Part shown: positions 25,115-37,200 of the stretch, in pieces | Position numbering within the stretch: position 1 is the first letter of the stretch | Layout: each line of letters opens with the position of its first letter | From: Nemopilema nomurai | Lineage: Eukaryota; Cnidaria; Scyphozoa; Rhizostomeae; Rhizostomatidae | NCBI GenBank assembly: GCA_003864495.1 | Contig: ML133495.1 | Location: forward strand, 1,413,441 to 1,477,440 | Length of the DNA: 64,000 bases | Direction: 5' to 3' | The notes under the pieces: generated by a model | The model's input: only the letters and a program-made list of their open reading frames with translations | Told to the model about the DNA's origin: nothing | The model's database searches: none | Position numbers and translations under genes: made by a program

Positions 25115-28100
25115 ATTCAACAACACGGTTCCTCACTAGCCTGCCTTCTGCACTGATATTGTCCGTTTATCATGCTTCCTCGTTGCAGGTGTACGAAACA
25201 GACAGTCCTTGCCATGTCCTCACGAGTCTGAATCACTGAAGGTGGATGTGTTCCGTGCACCGCAATATCATAATCTGAAATCGCAATCGTTGATCCCCCT
25301 CGTAACACTGGCTTCGACGCAAGGATTAAACCGTACCTGCTAGGGCGGCAGCACTATACAGCAAGGCTCGTAACGGTTCGCTGAATCGCGGCGAGCTACG
25401 AGAAGTGATCTGCTGCCGTCAGCCGCTGACCCGCTGAACCTTGCGCCTTGGCTGCATCGTCGACACAAAAACAATGTAATGCATCGGACAAAATACGTAA
25501 AAGATCCGCAGCTCTGATTCCATGTGCAAATTTTAATTGTTGCACACTTGCAAACACACTTTTGCAGCTTCGTTAAGATTGGTTAAGTTTCACTCAACAG
25601 AGTCACCTGTCGTACAGTTTTATCTTTCACGGCCTTCCCTTCGCGTTGTACTTCTTACCTTAAAAAACTATTTATCATTCATTAGCGTCAGACAAAGAAG
25701 CAGATTACTATTTAGCAAGCCGGTCGCCCGCCTGGTTAAACTTCAAGCTCATTAACACGCAGTACCTGTAAGTGGTTTTACAATTACTGTACAGTTCTTA
25801 GGTTTTCGACAAACACGGAACAACAATAGCAGATCCCATGAACAAAGTCGTCTAGAGAGAAACGTGACAGCTTTCACTGAAAGAAATCAGCCAGGGAAGA
25901 GCATACATGCTAAACAAACTAATTTTGACTGCTTTAAGCGCTCAAGCACTTGATAACGCTTAAATTGGACGGAAATGGTGCCAGGAACTTTCACATCCAA
26001 ATAATCAAAGATTTCTGAGTTTGTTGAACAAAAGTATTACACACGACACACGAACAGGCTTGAAATTGATGATTCTACGGCAAATGGACTTCAAAAAGTC
26101 TCTGGAAATTAATTTTGTTTGCAGGGTCATGCAAACATAATGTCTGTTAATCAGTTTGACAGTCTAATATGTGGAAAACTGCCTGATAACAGAAGTCCAT
26201 TAGCTGATATGATGAAAAGAAAAGCGGTCGTGTCAGGTATCGAAAGTCAGAAAAACACTGCTAAGAAACTTCCACTGGCGACACTTGGTGCAAAATTACA
26301 TGGATTATATGTATTTGATAACCTCAAGTTATTCAATTTCTGCTCCTCAAAACAAGTTGTGTTGCAAGCAACGAATTATGCGAAGTGTAAAAATTTGTTT
26401 AGGTATGCCTTTTGAAACTCACAACAGTGGCAGCTGTAAATTTTCAAGATGCAGCTGTACCAAGATTTTTCCCTACGCTGAAGAACAATTTTTCAGTAGA
26501 AATATCGCAACGGCAACTTCTAATCTAGAGGAAAATTTATCATATCCACAGGCATTTTGACAAAGAAAGAATAGAAACTGTTTTGTTTTGCTATTGCTTT
26601 GCCCTCGAGAAAACATTAGTCTGATGTTCTCCGACTTGGAAGGTTACTTCTCGAAATCGGGGACAAAGACCAACAACTGTAATGGCAAAATGGCCAAAAT
26701 GCTCATTTTAAACACTACAGCATGCTTTCTGTTATACATGCAAAGGCCAGCATGAGTTACACGGTATTTAGGAAGAAGAGTGTTTCAATATCTGAAAAAT
26801 TCCTTCTTTAAAAAGTGTGTTTGTTTTCGAAAAGCCTTCGTTATTTTTTCAATTCACGTGAATAGTAACAGGTGGTGCTGTAACAATAGCTCGTTAGGCG
26901 TCGCTTCAAAAGAAGCCGAAGCGATAAGAAGCTGCTTGTTGCAATCGTTGCAAGACATAGGGACCCGGCAGGTCGTCTCCTAATTGGCAATCACGAGCAA
27001 TCGTTAAAGAACAGTTGCTGCGTTGAGAAATCGAAAATGCATTGAAGGGAAAACCGCGTCGAAAAAGACTCAATGTACGTCTACAATCCTGGCCAAAAGA
27101 TAGTGGACTGGCTGGCATATTGCTGCCTTTTTTAAAAGATACACTCCCCACCCCCACAAGCAATGTTGAGATGCTTATTTCTACTCATTTCGATAACTGA
27201 TACTTTGGTATTTTCCAAAAAACCAACATTGCTGCAGGGGTGGGGGGTTTCTATACCATTTTCGGGATAAAATTGCAATCTTAGTGGTTTTTTTCTCCAG
27301 TCCACTAACCTTTTGGCCAGGATTGTAGCTCAGAACCTGTGGTACTAAAATCAACAATTATCTACACAATATCGTGCCACTGAAATTAGGAAACAAACCC
27401 AGCTGATTAACTGGTTGGATAACCTAACCTAAAAGGTTTATTAAAGGGCAGAAAGTATGCAGCTTGATCCCCAGAATTTACAAATCTTTGAAGTGCACCA
27501 TTCAGGAAAATTTATTACCACTACAACGAAGTCTAGATGTAGAATCATTGAAATCAAATTGCATGTAGAAGGAGCAATTTGGCAGTTGGGAAAAATAATG
27601 GCAGAAACTTAACGAAGATAAAAGGGTTCAGAAAATGGGGAACAAAATCTTTAGGGCAGCTTCGTTAATGTCGCTACAGGTGATGACGTCACTAGGTTAA
27701 AGTAGATGAAACGATATAACAACATACAACTATGCAGCACTGGACATTTCATGGATAGACGATTGCAAGAGCTCATTCTTACCACAATACAGCAAAACTA
27801 TTTCAGGTCATGACAAAAGACGCTTTGGCCACATTTTTAGTTTTAAAAATCTGGAAATGAGAATGACGTGGAAGAGAGACTTGTTAATGTTCTGCGAGGA
27901 CGTTAAAGTACTCATGTGATTATTGCAAGAGTTGACAGTTTTCGGAAAGAAATTTCCACCATTACACCTGGGCCTTTCCGAATCCCCCGCTCAGTACAAG
28001 AATCTGTAGCAGGAGGATTACTCGCACGGTACTCGCCCGATGCAGACTAAAGCATAGACTTTGGTTGTTGGAGACCCCGCTTATGTGGCATTTGTCAAAC

Positions 28101-31100
28101 ACAAATCAACCTTTTCGAGATGTAGCCCAAAGTAAGTGCTTTGACGTGAGGTAAGACCATGTGTCCACTGCACTATTTCCGTAGGCATAGATCTCTATGA
28201 CTATTCCACACCAATGTACTTCTATATTTGCCTTCTAATTTGTCAGTCTTTCAAGTTTTCGTGATTGCTTTGCAAGCTGCTTCCTATTTTATGCATGGCA
28301 GCTCTTTCAAAGGACTCCTTAAATCATTTGAAACAACGATTATTTCCCAAGCTCACAGTTTGAAAGGAATCCTTGCATTTTCGTACAACCAAAAGTGATC
28401 CTTCTAGAATCTTGTACTAATATTTGCATTTATTCAAAATACACTATGTTAATACGAATTGGTACCATTGCAATACCATCAAGAAGCGGTTTAAGGCAAA
28501 TCGTTAAAGTGATAGATACGCATCCGCAAAACTCAAATCCGCAAAACTCAAACCCGGTCAGGCCATTCAGGCGAGTTTGAAACTTTTCTTTCTAAAAAGT
28601 AAATTAGACAGCTAGTTTGGTTTTCAGAAATGAAGAAAGCATCGTAATTTAAGTCAGCCAAAATTGAGCTTGTGCCTCTTGGGGAATAGTCCTGGGTTAT
28701 GGTCAGATCTTTTGCAATAAAAAGTACGCAAAAGATTCAGATTATAATTGGGTATTAAGACCACAACTTAACATGAAAATTAATCGTGGAAGATAGAGAG
28801 TGAAGACTGACCACGAAGCAGCGAAATTACAGCAAACAGACACCACAAAGTGATTTTTCATCATAAAAAATATTGAAACTAAAACAATGTAAGGATGGCC
28901 AAGAGAATCGAAACGTACGAAGTAGCAACTTCATCGCAACTTGATATTTTCCAGCACGAAAGATATGATGATGAATGAGGATAGAAAAGTTGATGCCACC
29001 TAACTTCGATTCATTACCTTGTAGTAGCTCAAGGTACACATTTGCAGCAGGTCACTTAAGAAATGTGATCTGCATAACTAAGTCGAATCATATGTAGCAA
29101 ATAGCACTTAACTGCACTCAACTCTCTTCAATGCCAACACAAAATAGGGATGGCCCAACGTCATGGAGTAGTAAACTGCATAACTTTGATCAAACGATTG
29201 GCAAACAATAGACCAACTGAACAAATGTACGGGATCTCCACCTTCCACATTGGCTGTAATTGACGTCACGATAGCCGAACAGAAAAGGCAAGGGGCGGAA
29301 AATATGATGGTTTTCTATGTTGGAGCGCAGCGTTATGAGAGGAAGGAGATGCTTTAAGAAGTCCGGGCTTTCACCAGCTCTTAACAGTTGTAATGCTTAT
29401 TATAATGAAGTCCCGAAATGGAATAAATTCAGATCTTATCATTCGTCAAATCTCATGTACAAAAGATCTAGTACAAAAGCCACCTTTTGAACGCAGACAT
29501 GAAAGATAAAACAGTGGAACCAATGAATATTGAAAGTGATGAGGAATACCGTGCAGTGATGATGAATCTGAGACTGGTGAAGAATCTAAAAAAGATTTTT
29601 AGTAATCTGTAAGACGAATGGTCAAGTTACGACCGTTGTATGAAATAAGATTGAATCAGCTGATATGACAACGATGGCCATTGTGGTCTATGCTCCTTCG
29701 TAGCGACCATTGTGAAAATGCGATAAGTTCATTGTAGTTGAAGCGAGGGTAATGAGTAGCAAGATATTGGCTTCGATCTGAAAACCCCATTAGAGCTACG
29801 AATAATTTGCCCTCTGTCAAAGATGTTCTCAAACATGAGCAGCCACTATAGCAAGTGCGATGCCAACAAGAGGCGCTGGTATCCCGAACATGTTTGACAG
29901 TAAAACAGTTTTCCGCATCTTCAATTAGACTTTGGAACTGCTTAAACTAATATTTTACAGAGATCTGATTTTACTGGGCACCCTGGATTTTACTAATTTG
30001 TGATATTCGCCTAACCTAAAACTTGTTGGATTTATCCCAGAACAGAGATAATGGGTAACTAGATCACAACAGAGTTTGCTCCAATAGTACCTAATTGCCA
30101 ATACAAATACTAAGTCGAAATTAAAACGGTCGATACGACGTTAAATAAAATGAATAACACTACACAAAACAGCTTTACAATTCTATTTAATTATTAATTT
30201 CTTTTAAGAACTTCAATGCATGGGATATAAAGAGAAGGAGGCTACGGAAATCTAATCACTAAACGGCCACATACACATCCGTTACGGAGGGTTCAGGTTA
30301 AAGAAATAGCATTCGTGAATGACAATAGGTGGATGACAATAGGTGAATGACAATTTGCAACAGAATTTGCTTCAGGCATTGCTTATGCCGGACACATATT
30401 TCAAAGCATAGGATGGACTTAGAGTGAAAAATTGATGGCAACTTCGAGCAAAAAGATACTTTTTCAAAGCTGTGAGCTCCGTGGGGAAAAGCGGAAAGCT
30501 CTATGATACACGGAAACAAGGACAAAATATCTCGTATATTACGAGAGGAACTGTTGGACAGCTCACTAAAGTTTATTCTACATGCGTCTCTAGGTAATTT
30601 AAATGTGACCAGCTTCTCCATACATACAATAAAGAAAAATTTAAAAGCTACCCAATTTGCAATAAGATCATGGAAAAGGACATTTAACAACAAGGCCGCT
30701 TTTGCAAAGAGACTGCAGCTAAACCAAAGTTAGCCTGACCGATTGGGATGGGTAGGATTATGAAAGAAAGCGGCAAAGGAAATAATGTAACCGTTTATTG
30801 TATCAGACATAATTTATGGTGTCATGATGTGGTAACAGAGAAGTGCATGGATAAAAAAGTAATAGATGATGCATGGTATATACCCCCTTAAGATGTCTAT
30901 TTACCCCTTGAGATATCTATTTACAGCTGGCTTCCAACTTGAGTAATAATGCTCCAGTATTGTCACAATTCTTGCCATTGTGACACGTAGGCTAATGACA
31001 GGTTGTCCGTAGACAAGATGCAGATGCCAGAATGGCAAATAGCAACCTGATTACGGAAAATACGTAACTACTGACAAATTAAAAAAGCATTTACCTATTA

Positions 31101-31234
31101 CAAAAAATAAGTCAAAAGACTTGAGACACAATACTTTGGTATTGCTTCTTCCCGCCAATATTAGACAAAACGTGAAAATATCAGCAAATACGATCAAAGT
31201 AATAGTATGAGGAACCTGTTGGTGATTTCCACTT
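25115..31234. other. Non-genic interval
   Basis: Between the second receptor and the last MyD88 exon only short, domain-free open frames occur. The interval contains one MITE (27082-27327). An isolated TGACGTCA palindrome sits at 27684-27691. A minus-strand AATAAA (plus-strand tttatt at 30794-30799) lies about 440 bp past the MyD88 stop and is a possible polyadenylation signal. Confidence 0.5.
27082..27327. mobile_element. Short inverted-repeat element (MITE), mariner-like
   Basis: An imperfect ~29-bp terminal inverted repeat (caatcctggccaaaagatag... at 27084; its complement ends at 27325) is flanked on both sides by TA. A second inner inverted pair exists: 'ccccacccccacaagcaatg' near 27147 and 'cattgctgcaggggtggggg' near 27229. 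The ~240-bp unit is thus almost fully palindromic and has no coding capacity. TA flanks fit Tc1/mariner-type target duplication; the family call is inference. Confidence 0.82.
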
Positions 31235-34200
31235 TCAGCTCCCTTTCCCTTTCACTGCTCTGCTTAATTTGTCCCAAAAGTTCACTCGATAATCTTCATC
31301 AGTATAATTCAAAAAGAAAATTCCTCTCATAATTGAAGGTATACTGCACCTTTCATACAACACGGGGATTAGGACTCGTCTTTTGCATCCTGCAAAAGAA
31401 TATTCAATCGATGAAGAGTAACTAACAAGCGAAGTTATATCGTCATGTAGTATTTTCATGTAATATTGTCATGTACTTATTTCACATAAGATTGACGGGT
31501 AATATTGCCATGTAATATTTTACAAATGTTCACGTAATATTGTCACGTAACACCATTGTGTAACTCTGCCGCGTAACATTGTCGTCTAACTTTGTGTGTA
31601 TGCAATAGATCCTTGGATGGTTGCAGTAGACTCGAGCAGATGCAGTAGCCTCAAATATATCAGTAGCCTCGAATGGATGCGGTAGTCTCGACTGGATGTA
31701 GTTAGGTACAAGGACCAGCCCGACCATAATAAAAGACGAAATATGAACAAGGCAGGAAGGCTTTAGAAGAGAAGATAAGGAAGTAGCAAGGCTTTCACTT
31801 TTTGTAACAACTAAGGTCAAAAAGGATAATTAATTAATAATTAACATGCACTTGTAATTAAAACATCTCAGTTTATCAGACGCTTAGGTGCCAAAAGAGC
31901 AGACATTACAAACCGCACTTTTTAACGTACTTGAAGATGAGACCAAACAAGCTTCGGGAGAAACTATGCGGTGGATACAGCCAAGACTCGTTACAGAATT
32001 GCAGTTAGATTCTCCTCTTGTCATTCCAGTTAATTTAGTATGGTCTTTTCAATTAATAAAGATAAATCATTTCTACATGAAGAGTCTGGGACTACATTAA
32101 AATTGTTACTTTGAAGAAAGAAAGTGGCAAAAAATATTCATCTTCATCTATGGACGGAGAGAAGAGCTGAACACATGAGCACCAGGATGAAATTGCTACT
32201 GAGTTGAGGCAGATACTGCTGCATCAATTGGCCCGAAATCACTAATGGCAAATCACAAAGATCATCATGGACCACGATCAACCATGACCTGACCAACGAC
32301 AATGAATCACAGCAAAACAACTTGAGCCACCATCATCAGCCTTTTAAACATCCACTGACTATCATCCTAACTAAGTACTATATCGCTCCAGTTTAAGAAG
32401 AAAGACGCCAAGCCTGAATCAATTTCGCCTTCTTCGATAATTTGGATAATTTTCATATAATATCGACAGTAAACCCTCTCTAAAATGTTTTGGTAATTGG
32501 AAAAATAATTGGAAAATCGCGGAATATAAAAAGGAAGACTGACACCTTTAAACTTGATGGTAAAGCTGGAAATTGTAATTGAAGGCATTTAAAAAAACAC
32601 TGAAAAATACTATTAAGCATGAAAATGTCTCTGGACCTTTTAAAATGCTCTATATGGGACATGATGAAAATTATAATTGCTAAAAATCAAGAGTTCTCAA
32701 ATATTATTTCAGGGCATGGCAGTTAATCAAATGACAGTTAAAGAAAAATGAAGCTTCCTTCCAGAACCTCCAAAGTATTTATAAAACAAGAGACAATATG
32801 TGATCAGTGCAATTCATAATAAGGAAACTTTCCTATAAAAGTCCCTAACTGGGACACGGATGTTAATCAGCCTTGAAAAGAATACCAATGCGCATACAAT
32901 TATTCAACTAAAACCGCTTTGTCGTTGACCATCTGCTCAATGATTTGAACGAAGATTTTGAGAGTGATCCTTTGAATTCTTCATCAACGGAGTTGCGTGA
33001 AGTTCGAATACACTTATATTCTCGATTCGTATGAGAATAGAATTTCCCAATCCGTATTAGTCATTTTGTCACCTGTCATTCTCTAATACAATGCATGCAA
33101 AGGAACGATGACCAACCTGGGCTAAGTGTCATTGCTACTTTTGCTTGGTAATCACAGTCCTCGCATTTGACGTAACTTTCTGAAAGTACAGCAATCACCT
33201 TCCTGCAACGCTGCTCTATAACCTCCACTATCTGCTCTAATGCATGTGGACCTGGTAGGAAATCGCGAAAATTGATGCATACTCTGATGTTGTAGTTTGA
33301 TTCTAACTGTGAAACTATTTCCTTTGCAAACTCCACGTCTGCAGCAGCATATGAGATGAAAACATCATAACTATCGTTAACTGTCGAAGAAAAAATAAAG
33401 ACTTTAGAAACAAGGGTTTATAATGACAAAACAGGTGTTTAACATGATTCTATCTAAAGCAACGGTACAATAAGCAAGATTCTAATAAATTTTTACTTAA
33501 ATATCACACGGGGTGGATGTAGTTCACTGCCTTCCCCTTTAAGTTCTCTTAAGCAAACGAAATAAACATAAATTGCAAATTGAAAAGTAGCTTATCTGTG
33601 GTTTTTCAAGTCTAAAGCTTTCAGTCTAACTGCTGCTACCAATGCTACCACAAATCCTAAAATTTCAATGGCTTTTATTCAACTTTTAGTTGTAGATGGC
33701 GTTTAGTTCCCTCAATTAAGTCTCAAAAAAATTGCGAATCAATAAAATATCCAAAAATTCACGAATTTTTCTTATGTGTTTATTTTTATGATGAAAACTA
33801 GTTTGCGCATTCATTGACGCAAAACAAACAATTGAACATAGTTTTCTCAATAGGCATTGAAACAAAACCGATGATTATTTAGACCCCGTTTACACGAGAC
33901 CATTTGAGTTCACTTCCTCCTATTTACACGAGACAGGTTCCAAGAGTTCACTTGCTCGTTCTGTTCACACGAGACCTAAACTCGAGGAGATCGTTGAGGC
34001 TAGTTTACACTTGGTTGCATCAAGCTGCTGGTTGCTGTGCCCTATCAATAACAGAGTAAAATTCACATGATAATTTGCAGTATTCTCATTGGCCAGTGAC
34101 CTCACCGTACTCAAAAAGATCCAGTTTCGAGTGTTTACAGGAGACCAAGTGAGACCGGCTGCAAATGAGTATGCTTTCGTATATGAACTCAAATTAGTAC

Positions 34201-37200
34201 GGTTAGGCAGGTCTCGTGTAAACAGGAGGAAGTGAACTCAAACTGATGCGGATCTTTTTGGAACTGGTCTCGTGTAAACGGGGTCTTAGAGTACTAATTT
34301 GAGTTCATATACGAAAGCGTATTCATTTGGAACCGGTCTCACTTGGTCTCCTGTAAACACTCGAAACTGGATCTTTTTGAGTACGGTGAGGTCACTGGCC
34401 AATGAGAATACTGCAAAATATCATGTGATTTTAACTCTGTGATTGTCAGTTCACAGCAACCAGTAGCTTGATGCAACCAAGTGTAAACTAGCCTCAACGA
34501 TCTCCTCGAGTTTAGGTCTCGTGTGAACAGAACGCGCAAGTGAACTTATTTGGAACCTATCTCATGTGAACAGGAGGAAGTGAACTTAAATGGATGCGGA
34601 TCTTTTTGGAACCGGTCTAGTGTAAACGGGATCTTAGTTGATTTATAAATTTACAAAATAAACAATGAAATGCTAGGATAATCCTAACACCGTAGTGCTA
34701 AACGTTAAACAATATAGGCTGAAAGTAATATCTTACAAAACAGTAAAAAGGTGCATTTTCTGTAGATAAGAAGCTGCGTGATACATTCAGATGACACAGG
34801 CTAGTAACTTGACAAAACAGCAACATACAAAGAAAATCGTCTACTTAACGATTGCGAGAAGCAGCGGAAACAAAATATAGTTTTGGAACAGAAAGTAACT
34901 CAGTTTGGCTGTTAATCAATGCGAGTCAAGTTGAACATTCTAAATCCTAAATGTGCAAGTTCAGTGCTAAATGCTTTTAAATCTTTCATTTTCGACATTC
35001 TTTCATAATACAATTATCATTCATCTCTATTTACATTTATTGAACAACCCTTACTGCGCACTGCCAGGTGGTGAATGTTTGCACTGAGAATACAGAATTT
35101 AAACAAGGTTTTTAGTTATAAAAGTTAGGCCACGCTGATCTTAATAAAATTTTGGCACGCTCAAAAAAGGCTCTTTGGCCAATACAAAATTCACTCATCA
35201 CGTTCTGTCAATATTGAACTATCTAAAGTGTTACCAAGTAAATAATAAAACTTATTTCACTCCATAATATGACAGTCAACAAACATTTGCCTACGAACAA
35301 ATTCATCTGACTTTTCACCAGTATGAAAGAATATTCGTAAGTCCTCCTTTACATTCACTGTGATCAAAAACTTTTTATCGTTTATGTGTACCACTGACCC
35401 AAAGGCGTTTTACCGAACCTGTCCATATACAAGTGCATTTAGTAGAGGAATCTAGCCCTCGCTTCGCCAAGCCATCTCATCTTATCTGTCTTAACCTTGT
35501 ACAGGCATTCCCTGCAAGATACACAAATGCACCTCAAGTAAGGCCACATAAAAGTGTTGCGAACTCAGGGGTACGCCGTTTGGACTCCCCGCTAGAAACC
35601 TACTACTTCAAAGGCTCCTTAAACTTGACTGTCCTGTAAATGAGATGCAAAGACAGAGCTTTTTGGTTATGCCCTCGAAACTAGGACTACTGAGAGAAAC
35701 AAGAGAAATGTTATCTTAACTTTCGCAGTGGCATAGAAAGGTGTTGAAGCACAGACAAAAACTATAACAAACTGACAAAATAGTAAGCAGATCTGCTGCC
35801 GCATGGGAAAATGTTGAGCTCGACTCAAATAATCAATGTTCTAACTAACAATTCGGCCTAGCTGCAAGATACTTTTTATTTTAGCATTTTTATCATATCA
35901 CTCATTGCTTACATGCTCCAGATTAAAATTCTTCTGAAAATACTGACCGTTCTTATTGTTCTAACAAAACTAAGTTTTGAAGTCGACCAAACTTTAATAA
36001 CACCACCAGCAAATTCAAACGAAATAAAGTGTATTTGAACACAAACAATGTTGATTACAGATTTCGTCAACAAATGATTTCTAGAGGTAGTCAAAAACCA
36101 TTGCTGTTTCAAGTGTGCAAAAAAATCATTTGACAAGTAATGGTAGGTCATGAAAAGGGCAGAAAATATCCAGTTATGCTTGCGTGTTCATTAGCATAGT
36201 TGTACTGGTGGGTTCCAAAGCATGCCTTCGAATTGCTTCTCAGAATTTAAAAATGTCTTAACATGGATTGTACTTCAAAAAGCTTGAAATAATTCGAAAC
36301 GAATCATTCTTTTCCGAAGGGGTCATTATAAATAGTAAATCGTGACTGTTTCATTGAAATACGCATTAAAGTACTACATTCTTTTCAATTTGTTTTTGGA
36401 TTTTGCGGCCATAAAAGAAGTTCAGCCAATTGGATTAGGGCGGAAAATACATTACATGCATCCCCATCCAATGGCCAACAACATGTTTAACATTCAAGGC
36501 GGATCATTATGGATCAATTGGCTGCTGGATTAACAGAAACTGAGCATTTTCCCTTGGCCGTGGCTTTTGTCCCTAATCTGAAATGTCGTGATTGAATGAC
36601 TCTACTCAATAAACCTCTATCAATCAAATTACTAAAGACCATAAAATTTTAATCTTTCCCACAAGTTCCTGCTCCAGACAAGATAGAGGATGGAAAACTT
36701 CAAGCCTTTTGTAGATGGTAAACATATAATTGTGCTATCCTAAAGCTTTGTGTTGCAAACTGGCTTTAAAAGCAGGGGCTGATGGACAGGTTACAAAATC
36801 ATAACTAAATCAGAATCGTTACTCAAAATACAGAAATATTGTAATTCTTTGTTAATACCATTATGCTTTTGTAAAATTTCACTGGCAAAATACAATGAAC
36901 TTTTCTCATATCATGAGAGCCCTGCATTCAGCATAAAATGAAACACATCTTACAATGTAGAAACATAATGCAGCCATTTTGCAAGAAAAAGACTGCATCA
37001 ATAAGCTACAACTGTTTTGATCATCTCTATTGCATATATTTTAGCAACTTCAGCAGACTAAAGAAGCAATAAGGTCTAATGAAGCTTAGGATTCAAATTA
37101 ATTCAGAAAGCATTGTGGTAGATACGATTTATATTCAACTCCTACCTTCTGCTCCTGTTTCAAGTGATATTGGCCTCTGATAACCTATTGACTTGCCTGG

